This document shows positions 1 through 12,100 of a stretch of 64,000 bases of DNA, piece by piece. The first letter of the stretch is position 1. Every line of letters starts with the position of its first letter. The notes below the pieces were generated by a model that was given only the letters and a program-made list of their open reading frames with translations, was not told the origin of the DNA and ran no database searches. The translations under genes and the position numbers were made by a program. The DNA comes from Helicoverpa zea. Lineage: Eukaryota; Arthropoda; Insecta; Lepidoptera; Noctuidae. The DNA lies in contig NC_061470.1 of NCBI RefSeq assembly GCF_022581195.2, positions 7,750,001 to 7,814,000 of the forward strand, read 5' to 3'.

Positions 1-233
1 TTCTTTTGAAGTCTATTTAAATATTACGTCTAAACACGTGTATGTATAATATGTATTTACCCGATTTCGTTTGACATTTGATTCAAATCCGGCAAATATG
101 TGAGCTTATATTTCAAAACACAAGAATTATAAAAATAAGGCGAGGCCATCATTTACAAGGAAACTAACAAATATATTAATAAGCAAATATTGCAAAATTT
201 TGCTTAAAAAATTACGCAACTGATATTTTTCGA

Positions 234-910
234 AAGGAGATGGCCAAATTTTCATAGTAAAAATACCCAGAATCGACAGCAATGAAATGCTTACCAATAG
301 GTTCATTATGATAGACCTTTGATGGTGCCAAAAACTCCAGCCTGAAATCCATGGGGTATAGGAGCTATATCATATTTTCACAAAAATAGGTCGTTGAATT
401 TATATTGATTTTAAAGATCATTTACATCAAGGAACATAAAAAAAAATCTATGTACACTAAGATTATACTAGCCAACAGTAATATCCCCATAGTTACTGAG
501 ATTGCCTGGTGATTAAAAGGTCTTATATTTAACCACTCCAAACACGAAAGCACCGACCTTACATACTTGGAGAGGTTTCGCAGTTATATGCAACCTTCAC
601 AACTGGCTATGAAACGTCTTTTTAAAAATTGTCTTTGAAAATCGCGCCATGTGACATTGTCAAATGTTACAAATGACTTAGCGATGCAAAACGGTCCAAT
701 CATGAGTCTGCATTCAACTTCTAATGAACATGAAACGGTAAAAGTAAACTTTTCTGTGAACTAAAATCATGATCGAAAAAACGTTATAAAAAGAGAACCC
801 CATGGTTTTTAGATGATATGAAATACTTTTTTTAATCCTTACATTATACTGAATCCAATCGTACATATGAAGTTTCTGTCGACTCTGGGTGTTTTTTTGG
901 CCATCTCCTT
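234..910. mobile_element. TA-type TIR element, copy A (non-autonomous)
   Basis: The ends are inverted copies of AAGGAGATGGCC followed by a shared inner stretch (cccagaatcgacag against ctgtcgactctggg). The right flank is TA and the left is GA, so the TA duplication is imperfect here. A second copy with clean TA flanks lies at 15660-16649. No transposase-like reading frame is visible, so this is a non-autonomous element, plausibly of a Tc1/mariner-like group. The superfamily is inference from TA flanks only. Confidence 0.8.
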
Positions 911-911
911 T

Positions 912-3342
912 AGGCGCTACTGCGAAGTTTCTATGCCGACAAGATTAGAAAACTTTCCTAAGTACCTACATATACCTTTTCTTGCAATACGTAATGAACA
1001 AAACTATAGAGGCACTAATTGAAGAAGGTTCACTTCATCGTCCACGATGCAGACACAATAGTTAAACAATCGGTGTGTATCAAATATAACTCATGGGACA
1101 AGGATGTTAGTGGGATAGGAAGGACAGTAGGTACCTACTACAGTTCCCGGCACGTAACTGGGCAAGAATCGTGAGATAAAAACAGGTCCTATTTTTTTCA
1201 AGCAGACATTATTACCAATAAATGATGTCAAAAACCATAGAATAATCCACAAGCAGTAACAGGGACCACTTTTTTGTATCATTTAGTGCACTATGTGCAA
1301 GCTCACACTGATTAAAGGCCCCAAATACTTGCCAAGGCTACTCTAGCTGGGGCATTGATCACTAGGTTCGATCACTAGACTGAGCGCTCTTAGCGTGTAC
1401 CTAGTGAGTGTAGAACAATTCGAAGTGTCTTACATAATTTAGTCACTTTGCAGATAATTACCAATATCCACCTTACCTACAATTTTCTTAATGGCTAGCT
1501 AATTCTGTGTAAACGCTATTTGAAATCCATTATTAATGACACGACATACACTATGGACTTCTGCCAGGTTTACGAGGTTAGCGCCTGAACTGAGTGAAAT
1601 TAAAATATATTGTTACCATCCTGATTGTGTTCACTTTAATAAGGATATGTTCATAGGTCTCTCGGTCTCTCTTCTCGTCTTTCTGTCTATGAAGAAGTAG
1701 AAGTATGTATGTCCTGCTAACCTATAGTACCTACCTCTTACGTATCTTTTTCAGGAAGTTTTATTTTGCCAATGTTTAAGCCGACAAACGCAAAAGTTAA
1801 ATGGCACGTTGAATGGTTAGATGACACGCAATAGGTATGCTAATGCATTGATCTAGCAAGTAAGTTTGCCTGTGGATAACACCCAAAGTTTAAGGCAGGG
1901 TGTGGGTTTATTAACGTAAAATATATGATTTGTGACAACATTGTAGGTATTTTTATTAGGCTCTACTTAATAAACATAGGGTGACGTCCCAAACCAGCAT
2001 ATCGATAAACACGACGTCGAAAGCTACCACATAGATAAACTCACATAATAATGCCTATAAGTAAAAGCTGTAGTTTCAACTTTATACTAAGATCCTGGCT
2101 CTGCCACATCATATTTATAATGCGCAGTTTGCAGCAGACACAGATATAAATTAATTGAAGATAATGAAAATTGCCATTTGTGATGCAAGAAGCCAACCTA
2201 ATAATTTGTGGTGACTTCTAGAAAAGTATAAAACTATGGGCTGTGCATAATATAATGTGTGTGAAACTGTAATATCTATGAAAGTAAGTGAGAAATAACA
2301 TAAGAGAGATTGCTATCCCATTACATACCCATCACGCCACCTATCAAAAACCAGTCTCAAAAGAATTTTTTTTATGCTCGATAGATGGCGCTATTAAGGC
2401 TACAGAGTATTCATAAACTTAATTCTCTACAGACAATAAAGCTGTGTGATAAGAAATCTAAGGACTTAATTTGAAATCATTTGAGTATTTATGGTATTTG
2501 CTATGTTATATATTACAGTGTTTTCATACATAAATTCCCACCTGTAGCCGACTAAACTGAAAGAAATTAAAAGAGTTCTCCATAATGTATGAAAGTTTGG
2601 TTTTTGTGTCTAGTTTCAATAGTACGAACTACTCTGAATGTAAAGATATAACTATGTACTATAAGTCTATATAGTACCTAGTTAATTTATTCACATACTT
2701 AGGCATAAACATTTATGTATAAAAATCATTAGGAAGTATGCCTGTTCGTAAGTTGATGTGTTGAAATTAAACCCTAGAATGTTATTGCATTTTATTGCTT
2801 AACCAGAGTTATAACCTCCTCTTTAGTACCTTCTGCGTTAGAATATTTCAATACAATGCATTAAGACTTTATGTATAACTTTAATTATTCAATCGTACGT
2901 ACCTACTGTGTATTATATCATTATTCTAATGCATAAAATTGGCTAAAAGAATAGATAAACTTCTTTTCTGAAAATATAACTCACCAATGCGCGGCCAACT
3001 CACTAGGTATTGTTTACAAAAATCAGCAAGCAATTTATTACACAGCTCCAAGAAAATCGAATATATTATAAGAATTCTGAATCAAATACAAACTTTTTGA
3101 TTCAACAACAACGTAAACAAACAACAACATTCGTTCAATCTGAAGCTCAGCTGTTAATGACAGATGTCAAGGTGACAAAACAGCGAAGTTTCTGTTCTCG
3201 TTCAGAAATCAAACAGCTACAACAATGTTCAAACTTGTCGTTTTGAAATCATATTGCACAATGTGTCTGAAAACATGTTTGAAAAAATATGTGATTTCAA
3301 ATGGAATGGATCTTCAACTAATACAGCGTTTTTCTTTTCAGA
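912..3342. other. Intergenic, no gene recognised
   Basis: AT-rich sequence. Short open frames here show no recognisable motif and no convincing splice structure. No long repeat with another part of the window was noticed. Confidence 0.6.
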
Positions 3343-3417
3343 TTTAATCATCATGTGCTTCAAGTTCCCCCGGTTATGATATTCCCTAAAAGTAAAATGT
3401 TGGAGGTTCCAGATAAT
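3343..3417 (+). pseudogene. Possible pogo/Tigger-like transposase remnant
   Basis: A 25-codon open stretch lies between an acceptor-like tttcttttcag and a donor-like GTAAGT. It reads with a PPVMIFP motif followed by basic residues, which resembles the region PP-x-x-IFPR-x-x-M seen in DDE_1 (pogo/Tigger/jerky) transposases. No flanking exon that would continue such a protein was found. It may be a decayed transposase fragment, an exon of an unseen gene, or chance. Confidence 0.3.
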
Positions 3418-5101
3418 GTAAGTTTCTTGTTATTCTTTAATATTGTTTAGAAGAAATAAAATTCAATGCCGTGGTGATTGATTCCGTTCAATGACAACTT
3501 ACATTCGACCACTCTACGACCCTGACATTCTTTAAATATTTTCAAAAGATATTCTAGGCACTTACCATTCAATGGCTTTTAAATATTTTCCAATCGATTT
3601 CCGTTAGTGCCCTTCAGTGATCGTAATAATAGTCATTGATTGGTATAGCAAATAGCTATAGGTAATGTCTCTATATCATGAATTGGAACACATCCAACAT
3701 TACCTTAGTTCACGACTGAATATCATCGACTCTAATCTAAAGTTAAAATGGACTTCTTTTAATTAGATACTATAGGTAGTTTTTTGTGGTGTTACATTAT
3801 ATTTTATGTCACATTCAGGGTAAGAATGTCTTAAAAATATATTATTAACAATGCTTTCGTACATCATATTCATTAATCCCACTAAGTATTTAGTCTCAGC
3901 AGTGATTCAGTATCGTTTGCTTGAAGAAATATCTTGAAAAAGCTTTTTAAATATTCTCTCATTAGTTCAGCGGGTAGGTGCCTAATTAGTGAGGTCTAAT
4001 TAGTAATAATAATAGGTAAATAACTACAGTGAAACTGCAACTAATTTGGAAATTAAAAACGAACTACGTTATGGTTTATTTAGTGAACAGTCAGTCAGTT
4101 TTCTGTAGTTTATTTGCCTTTAGATCTGAAACAATGTTATCACTGTTGGGCAAGCTTCGATATTGACAATAGTGTTTAGTGACGCACTATCTTCTAATTT
4201 TTACACATCGGCAGTAACTCGTATTAGGGCTGCCAAATAGTTATTCATCAATATTTAGTTGACTAAAAGCGATAGGTACAATTTGGGTAAACGAATGGAA
4301 ATTAACGTTCACGTACTTATAACAATGGTATTCTCTGAATTCTCGCTTACTTGTGGTAGGTACCGATTCGACATAAACATCTTCCTACGCCATGTATGCC
4401 TTAATAAGAATCAATTCAAGCGCTGATAAAAAAAAACTGTTGGTACCTATACTTATATCGTCATAAAAATGATACTTAGCTATTTTAATGACAATAATAT
4501 GTAGTTGCATTTAAATACTTACGGTAAGTTGCACCATTTAACTACAGCCATAACCGAACCATTTTCAGCTGACAAATCGTCGATTTGACCAATGGGTGGC
4601 AATTTCACGGCTAGTTATGGTCTTCATATCTTCATATGTAGTATAATGGTACCTTTATTGTACAATGTTATACCACAGATGACCTTAATAGTTCTACTTA
4701 GGTACTTATTGCAAGATTCATTACCAAAATTTTATTATACCTAATAGAACTGCTGACAGAATAGCTATCATCAAGCACAAGGCAGGTAATATCATCGTTC
4801 GATTTTTCCATTAGGGTTTTTCTGTTGGCTTTTATCCAAATAACATACATACCTAGGTCCTTACTTAACTTATAAAATATTGATGTAGGAACAAAGTACA
4901 TTGAGTACTGCACACTAAGCCAAAGTTTATGTGCATGCATTAACGTGAGTACTTACATAATTATCTAAATAACTACTGTATTATGTCACTTATGGTGCAG
5001 TTTCAGCCCTGAAATTATCGTAAAACTGTAAATGTCATTGGCCACACAAGAGTCGCTCGTTAAATCACCCATACTCCCATACTTTTGTAAATACCTAGGC
5101 A
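3418..5101. other. Intergenic, no gene recognised
   Basis: AT-rich. The 80-codon minus-strand frame near 4.7-4.9 kb has no recognisable feature. Nothing else is supported until the 5-bp target duplication of the BEL element. Confidence 0.6.
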
Positions 5102-5106
5102 GTATG
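5102..5106. repeat. BEL target-site duplication, left copy (gtatg)
   Basis: The same five bases follow the far LTR end at 23360-23364. Five-bp duplications are usual for BEL/Pao insertions. The match across 18 kb ties both ends to one insertion event. Confidence 0.92.
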
Positions 5107-5301
5107 TGTGCAGCGGTGTAGTGTGTTGATAGGGCTGGTGCGCTGATGCAGGAGATTCAGCTTTTCAGTAAATAAAACGGCGATTGCAAATAATTACATA
5201 CGTGTATTCGGTCCGTGTCGCAGAGCAAGAGAGAGAAAAGTTGCCACAGTACAAAAATATAATAAAAATTAAGTTAATGTTGCAATTTATAAAATCCAAC
5301 A
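5107..5301 (-). repeat. BEL 3' LTR (intact)
   Basis: 195 bp, beginning tgtgcagcgg and ending aatccaaca on the plus strand. It matches without a visible difference the two pieces of the 5' LTR. A short purine-rich stretch abuts it at 5302-5315 and is the likely polypurine tract. Confidence 0.93.
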
Positions 5302-5513
5302 TGCTGCGGCCTCACAGAAAACACAAATAACAATTATTTGAAATAAATCAAAAGAAACTAGAGTGAAGGTTACATTATTATTTATGCTATGTATTTATCT
5401 ATTTATTACTTATACAATAACTTACAATTATGTTTTACACTACATAAGAGTAAAAAACTATAACTTATATGGTTTTACAAATATGACTTATTATTAAACA
5501 TTAATACAATTTC

Positions 5514-6370
5514 TTAAGTACTATCATCATATTCTATTGGCAGTAAACAAATTTTATTGATGGCACGGGTATGGGTTTTCCCATTTGGTGTCCTAACATC
5601 AACTGCCCTAATTTTTCCATCATGTCCTGGAAATAATTTAACAATTCGTGCCATTGGCCATGACATAGGAGGAATATTGTCCTCTTTTAAAATAACTAAG
5701 TTGCCTAACTTAACATTACAAACTGTATCACGCCACTTAGGCCTGTTTTGTAATAAATTTAAATAACATTGGTGCCACACTTTCCAAAAGGATTGTTTTA
5801 AAGAATTACATAGTTGCCAAAACTTAAGTCTATTTTGTGGAACGTTGCATACATTTATTTCAGGATACATTGACAAAGCACTACCTATAATAAAGTGACC
5901 AGGTGTTAAATAACAATAATCATCAGAGTTTGAAGATAAAGGTAAGAGTGGCCTAGAATTAAGCACTGCTTCGATTTCAGTTAATACAGTATTAAGCTGT
6001 TCATAAGTTAGAACGGTTTTTTGTAATATTCTTTTTAAGTGAAACTTCGTGCTCTTAACTGCCGCTTCCCAGAGCCCGCCAAATGTAGGTGAGTAACATG
6101 GTATAAAGTGAAATTGTATCCCACGCTCGGCGGTAAATCTTTGAACCTGCATTTGGTGGCTCTGCGAAGCTTGCAGCTTGTAGAGCTCAACTAATTGACT
6201 CCTTGCACTTTTAAAAGTACTTGCATTGTCGCAGTGAATTTCGGTGGGCAAACCTCGTCTGGAGATAAATCTCCTTAAGCACGCAAGAAAGGTTTCCGTG
6301 GTCAAATCTGATGCAAGTTCTAAGTGAACTGCTTTTGTCGCGAAACATACGAATACACAGATATACCCTT
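5514..6370 (-). pseudogene. BEL pol 3' portion: integrase core and C-terminal domain
   Basis: This frame carries the middle and end of the integrase catalytic core, including IHCDNASTFKSA (second acidic residue) and a GGLWEAAVKSTK segment with the glutamate, followed by a DUF5641-like C-terminal tail with VKLGNLVILKEDN. It lies in a different frame from the upstream gag-pol open frame. The switch happens near 6370, so this part is separated from the main polyprotein by a single frameshift. Catalytic context is from family knowledge of BEL/Pao integrases (DDE/RNase H fold). No methionine start is expected, since it is the tail of a polyprotein. Confidence 0.88.
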
Positions 6371-9300
6371 TACCTATTAAAGATCGTCTTACGCGAGAGT
6401 TTCACATCAATTGGCCCAGCGAAATCCACGCCGACTTTCTCAAATGGCCTGCTGGTGGCTGTTACACGTGCAGCCGGCAAGGAGCCCATCAGTTGCTTGG
6501 CTGCTAAGGCCTTTTGTCTGAAACATACAATACATTTGTGAGTTACTTTCTTAACTTCTAATAAGCCATTAACAATCCAAAACCTTTGATTGAGATGCGA
6601 GAGTAAAAGCTTAGGCCCTGCGTGCAGTAGCCTTTCATGTTCACACCTTATAAGCAAGCTAGTAATTGAAGAGCCCTTAGGTAGTATGACAGGATGTTTT
6701 TGTGAATAAGCTATATTAGCATAATGCAGCCTGCCACCAACGCGCAATAGACCCCTATTGTCAAGAAAGGGATGCAACTCAACTAGATTCCCCTTCAAGC
6801 TCTTATTATTGCTTATTGCTTTGATTTCAGATTTAAAATATATACTTTGTTCATATTTAATAAGTAACATTAATGCATTATCTAACTCAGAACTTTGCAG
6901 ATAGTTTGTATTTATTTTAGAATTATTTTTGTTAATATTGTTTAAAAATCGCAATATGTATGCTAATAGCCTTACTATTTTATTTATATTAGAGTAATTA
7001 TGCAAGCGCTTGAACACATAGTCAAGCGGATTGGGATTTTGGCACACCAAGTTGCTGGAAGGAGCTAAGCAGCGCTCCTCTGTGAGTGACTCAGCTGGTG
7101 AGCTATAAGCAGCAAACTTGTACTCACTGTTTTGCAGGAACTTAGGGCCATTCCACCAAATATCGCAGCTACTCAGCTCATTCGGGTTGACGCCTCGGCT
7201 AATGAGATCAGCAGGATTGTCATGCGTATTGACATAATGCCAACTGTATCCAGATGTGTTTTGACGAATTACACTTACTCTGTTCGATACGTAAGCTTGA
7301 AGTTTTGTTAGCTCAGTGTTTAGCCATGCAAGAACGATTTGCGAGTCGCTGAATAAACAAACATGCCTGATGTTAATTTTGACTCTGAGTGTATCATGAG
7401 TCCTCAAAACCAATTTTGATAGCAAGAGTGCAGCATTCAATTCAAGCCTTGGCACAGTCATGCCTTTCTTTTGGATAGGATTGATTCGCGACTTCGAACA
7501 AAGTAGATGCAATTTCGTTGTACCTGTTTGGTCTGTGACTCGCAGGTACACACAGCATCCGTAGGCTGTCTTACTCGAAGCGTCAGCAAAGCCGATTAAA
7601 TCTGCCGAGTCTCCTTCTGAAACACTAATATTCCTATCTAATAGGATAGGCTGCATTGCAGCTAAATTATTGGTATAATTAAACCATTCTTGCTGAACAT
7701 TTGCAGGCGGACTGTCATTCCAACCTGTGTTCAGTAACCATAATTTTTGCATTATGGCCTTTGCTGTGACCACAATTGGGCTCACAAATCCCATTGGGTC
7801 ATAGAATCTACCTATATAACTAAGTATGCTCCTTTTTGTAACCTTTTTTGTATCAAATGGTTCTGGAGTAGAGATTATAAAGTGATCATCCTTTACATTT
7901 ATTTGAAGTCCTAGGGCTTTCATATAATAATTATCTTTTTGCAATTCTAAACTATCAAAATGTCTTTCGTTTGATGGTATAGTACTTAACACATTTTCAT
8001 TATTTGATGACCATTTATGAGTGTTAAAACTACCTAATTTAAGCAAATCACGAAGTTGGTCTCTGGCACTGACAGTGGTTTCTAAATTATTATTACTATA
8101 TATAATATCATCAACATACTGATTATTTTTGATAATGGATGAAGCTAGTGGGTATAACTTTTCATATTTATTTGCTAGCTCATCTATACAACGAGTTGCT
8201 AAGTAACTTGAACTTTTCAAGCCATATGTAACTGTGTCTAATCTAATACACTTAACTGGCTCGTCCGGATTGTCCCTCCACAAAATATTTTGAAGGGAAG
8301 TGTATTGAGGGTCTATTTTAATATTTCTAAACATACGCCTTATATCTGTAGTAAATGTGTATCTACCTAAACGAAATAATAAAATGATATCAAATAATTC
8401 CTTTTGAACCACTGGCCCATTAAGTTGTAAATCATTCAAAGAAACTTTTTTGTTTGTTTTCATTGAGCCATCAAACACTGTGCGAAGCTTTGTAGTTTTG
8501 CTATTTTTATTAATAACCGCATGGTGTGGCAAAAAATATACTGCATGCTTACATAAATCATACAATTCTATATCAACATAATGACCATGACCAAGAGATA
8601 GATATTCATGAATGAAATTTTGATATTGCATGAATAAATCAGGATTACTATGCAATCTCTTTTCCAAATTCAAAAACCTTTTTAATGCTAAGTGAAAAGA
8701 CTCACCAAGAGTATCGTTTACATCTGACAAAGGTATTTTTAAAGGTATAGGAACTTCAAACTGGTTATTAACTAATTTAACTGAACTTTGAAAGATTTTT
8801 TCACAAAGTTCTTGCTCAGATGTTTGTTCAACAAATCTCTCTGGAACTTTTTCATTTGTCCAAAACTTGGCAAGTGTCTCATTGAGACCTAATTCACATT
8901 TCAAAACTACACTATTACATGTTTGTTGAGATACCTTAGGTGGCAGATTCCCTCCTACAATGTGCCCGAAGTATGTGTTGAAGACGTGTAGCTGTGTGCT
9001 ACTAGGCTGTTGTGGTGGATGAGCAGCACTCCGGGGCACAGCTGATGACTGGTTGCTGTGGCTGGGCAGGCTGATGGTCATGCACTGCTCGTTGGGCAAT
9101 AGCGTCTGGAAAAATACATCAGCCCCTAATAACATGTTGATTTCACTAGGAACATTAAATTGGTCATCTGCCAATATAATGTTGGGTGGTATAATGACCC
9201 TAGAGACATCAAATTTGTTTTGCGGTAATTTGCATGTAACATCTTTAAGTACATGACAAGTTACTGTTGTCTTGAATGGTGAATTTAATGAATGAATTTC

Positions 9301-10611
9301 AATAGGAATGCAGTACTTAATATTACTCTTTTCATTAGTGATTCCAATAATACAAGTATCACTTTGCAAGGGCGTTAATCCTAATAGCTGAACAACCTTT
9401 GTGGTTATAAATGAAACTTGAGATCCGCTGTCCAGTAACGCCTTGATAATGTATTGAGTACCATCCCTTGCTACTACCTTGATTTTAGCTGTAGGCAAAA
9501 GTACATTGTTATCAACATTACTTGATAAGGTGACAGCTGGTGGGGTTTCACTTAAATTGCAGTGAAGCAGAGTGTTATGAGGCTTCTTGCACTCTGAGCA
9601 CCGGAAGTGAAACCTGCATTTGCCACCATGCTGACCTAAACAAATCATACATACTTTTTTTTCTTTGGCAAATGTGTATCTATCATTTGCAGGCAATAAC
9701 TGAAACTTTTTACAGTTAAACAATTTATGTTCATAAGACTTACAGTAAGTGCATGTTGCTCCTGTAGTGGCGACTGCTGCTACCTTACTGCTACTATTAC
9801 CAGGATGGGGTTGATGTCCCTGCTCGACATTCTCCAGTGCATTGGCTCGGTTCTCAATGTAATTGAGAAAATCCTCCAATTGCGGCTTAGCATTCATATC
9901 CCGGTCAAGTTGGTAGGCCTTCGCAGTGTAACTGTCTAGTTTGCGAGAGAGAATACACAACAATATAGCATCCCAGTATATAACATTAGGTTCTTGATAT
10001 TTGATGGCGGCTATTTGCTGCCTAACTGTTGAAATAAATTCTCTGAGTGAGACTGCTGTTGATTTTACTATTTGTTTTAAGTCTAATAGCTTGCAAATGT
10101 GCTCAGAGATTATTCTATATTTATTTTCATATCTATTTTTTAGTAAATTTAAAGCTGCATCATAACTGACAGCTTCGACCGGCAAGTTTTTGACTAAATC
10201 GAATGGCTCACCCTTTAACAATGTTCTTAAATAATAGAATTTTTGTATATTGTCTAGGCTTTTGTCATTATGAATTAATGAATTAAATAAATTGATAAAT
10301 GGAACATATTCTGTGTATGTGCCCTCAAAGGGTTTTATGGATATAGGTGGTAATTTAGTTTTATGTGTTTTTTCATGAGTGGAAGAGCCTGAAGGGTTTG
10401 AATCAAGAGGCTTGATGCGTTTGTCAAAGGCTGATAAAGTTTTAAAATAATTGTCCTCCACCGACTCCACATCCTCCTCGTCGGCGGAGTCAAGACCGAG
10501 AATATCTTTACATAGGGCTTCGTATTCTTTAAAAGCCACATTGAGCCTATCACGTTTTGTGCATAGGTCATTAATGGAAATATCGTCTAAATTGGCAATG
10601 TTCACGAAATT
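6370..10611 (-). pseudogene. BEL gag-pol polyprotein (gag, protease, RT, RNase H, integrase zinc finger)
   Basis: A long open frame with the BEL domain order. It has a DUF1759-type gag region, Cys/His clusters including CTYCKSYEHKLFNC and CMIC...CSEC, an aspartic protease signature ALLDSGSQVSFI, a reverse transcriptase with YVDD (within NQYVDDIIYSNN), an RNase H segment with FADASSKTAYG and FSDSQIVLAWL, and an integrase zinc finger ending HKCIVC. It stops just after VGVDFAGP, the first acidic residue of the integrase core, by frameshift. The apparent upstream methionine at 10689 lies inside the inserted TIR element and is not the true gag start. Normal length up to the break. Replicates through a cytoplasmic RNA intermediate (family knowledge). 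Confidence 0.93.
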
Positions 10612-10619
10612 AAATAATC

Positions 10620-11409
10620 GGTAAAAATTTAGTATCGTTTGGCAGGCGGAGGGGGAGGAAAAGGGGGGGAGGGTGGTGGGGGGCTCCACCCCTATCCTCT
10701 GGTACCACTCCCGTTACAAGGTAACGCATAATTTTTGAGAAAAATAGATATTTGTAACCTAACCTCAAAACACTATAATCACCCACTACGGTCGGAAAAT
10801 TAAGTGCAAGTACTTCTAATCAATACGAACAAAGGCAAAGTCGACGGAGCCCCGCTACGCGGGGCTCCTACTTCTGGGTGGTTTAAAAAAAAATAACCAC
10901 GAAGGGAATGGCGGGGTCTTGCAGACCCCGCCATCCCCTTCGAACCTAACCTATCCGAGTCGGGGGTGCCCTAAGTCGCGAGCTCGCTTCGCTCGCTCGT
11001 GCATACTAAGAGGAATAAGATGTTATTTGAAATAACATCATAGTACATTCACGCAATTCGAAGAGATACGGAATGACACTAATGACAGCTAATCACAAAT
11101 GACACTTAACGCAAAAACCAGAGACATTTATTTATTTTTTGCGTTCCTTTTCACGGATTTGTACACCACAGACGATATACTAAAACACATTCGGTTGTCG
11201 ATCGCCCATTTTAACGTTCCGTTTTACCGAATAACGTTGACATTACGCGTTTTATCTGATTTGAGGTTAGAAACATTTTTTGTAAATTTCTCGAAAAATA
11301 TCCATTACCTTGTAACAAGAGTGGTAGCGTTATAATCGGAGACCCACCCTCTACCAGATTTAACCACTTTTAGCCCCGTACGCCTGCCAAACGATACTAA
11401 AGCCAACCC
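10620..11409. mobile_element. 790-bp TIR element inserted in BEL gag, 8-bp duplication
   Basis: Flanked by aaataatc on both sides (10612-10619 and 11410-11417). The imperfect terminal inverted repeats share the block agtatcgtttggcaggcg close to each end and a second block gttacaaggtaa further in, so the arms extend about 130 bp. The interior contains GC-rich hairpins: ggagcccc...ggggctcc near 10850 and ggcggggtc...gaccccgcc near 10910. No transposase frame is seen. An 8-bp duplication fits hAT-, P- or related families; the family is not decided. Confidence 0.88.
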
Positions 11410-11475
11410 AAATAATCTAGTCATAGTACCTTTCACATAACCGCGTGCGGCGACTTTTTTCTTTAGGTCTTCCAT
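11410..11475 (-). pseudogene. BEL gag amino-terminal piece cut off by the insertion
   Basis: A 22-codon open stretch starts at an ATG whose first base is 11475 and runs in the gag frame up to the end of the 8-bp duplication. The duplication is read in the same frame on both sides of the insert (codons for R-L-F), which places the break within gag codon 20-22. It is the real gag start. The rest of gag resumes at 10611. Confidence 0.85.
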
Positions 11476-11862
11476 TGTTCGCTAAACTTGTCGATTCTTA
11501 AAACAAATATTACCTGTACTTTACGTTAATAACTCAATAATAACTTTACAGGAACACTATTAACTATGTATTACAAGATTCACTGCTATATTAAACACTT
11601 TTACACAGTATTGTAATATTTTTTATACAGTATTGATCGGCGACGGCGATCCAATTCTTCCCAACAAAATGGCGGTTGCGCGAGCTCGCCTGTTGCTGCT
11701 GTGAAGTTTTGCGGCGTCACTTGCTGTCTCTTTCGCGCCCGTACGATTGTCCTATTCCTATTGTTGCGTGCGGGCGTGCGATGAAATGCGAATCTTTCGA
11801 ATTTCGATGTGCTCCGTCTCGCTTGCTCTCGCGGAACACCCTATCTTGCTGCCAAGTGTACT
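11476..11862 (-). other. BEL 5' untranslated leader, inner part
   Basis: Sequence between the gag ATG and the cttcgcac duplication. It continues on the other side of the P-like insertion at 19206-19472. No open frame of note on the element's strand. It contains short GC-rich stretches such as the run around 11650-11760. Confidence 0.8.
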
Positions 11863-12094
11863 CTTCGCACCACAGAGTACATTAATATATAGGGTATAGA
11901 GTCATCAGCTTAACCTACCTTGACGCGCCATCTGGTGACCAACGACGGAGGTACATCTATTCTGTGCATGTGTGCGTAGTCATTTGTTTTGCATGTGTGC
12001 ATGCATGTCTACAGGGTTTCATTTCATATTATTTTTTTGGATGTTGTTTTAGATGGTTTCGTTGAATAAAACACAAATTTACACATCTTATTAC

Positions 12095-12100
12095 TTTATT
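12095..12100 (-). terminator. Polyadenylation signal AATAAA overlapping the transposase stop codon
   Basis: On the minus strand the stop TAA and the hexamer AATAAA share bases. A downstream run of T- and A-rich sequence follows before the element end. Overlap of stop and poly(A) signal is compact but not unusual for transposon genes. Confidence 0.55.

Noticed and set aside
10611..10689. Methionine start for BEL gag at 10689
   Set aside because: It lies inside the inserted TIR element. The gag ATG is at 11475.
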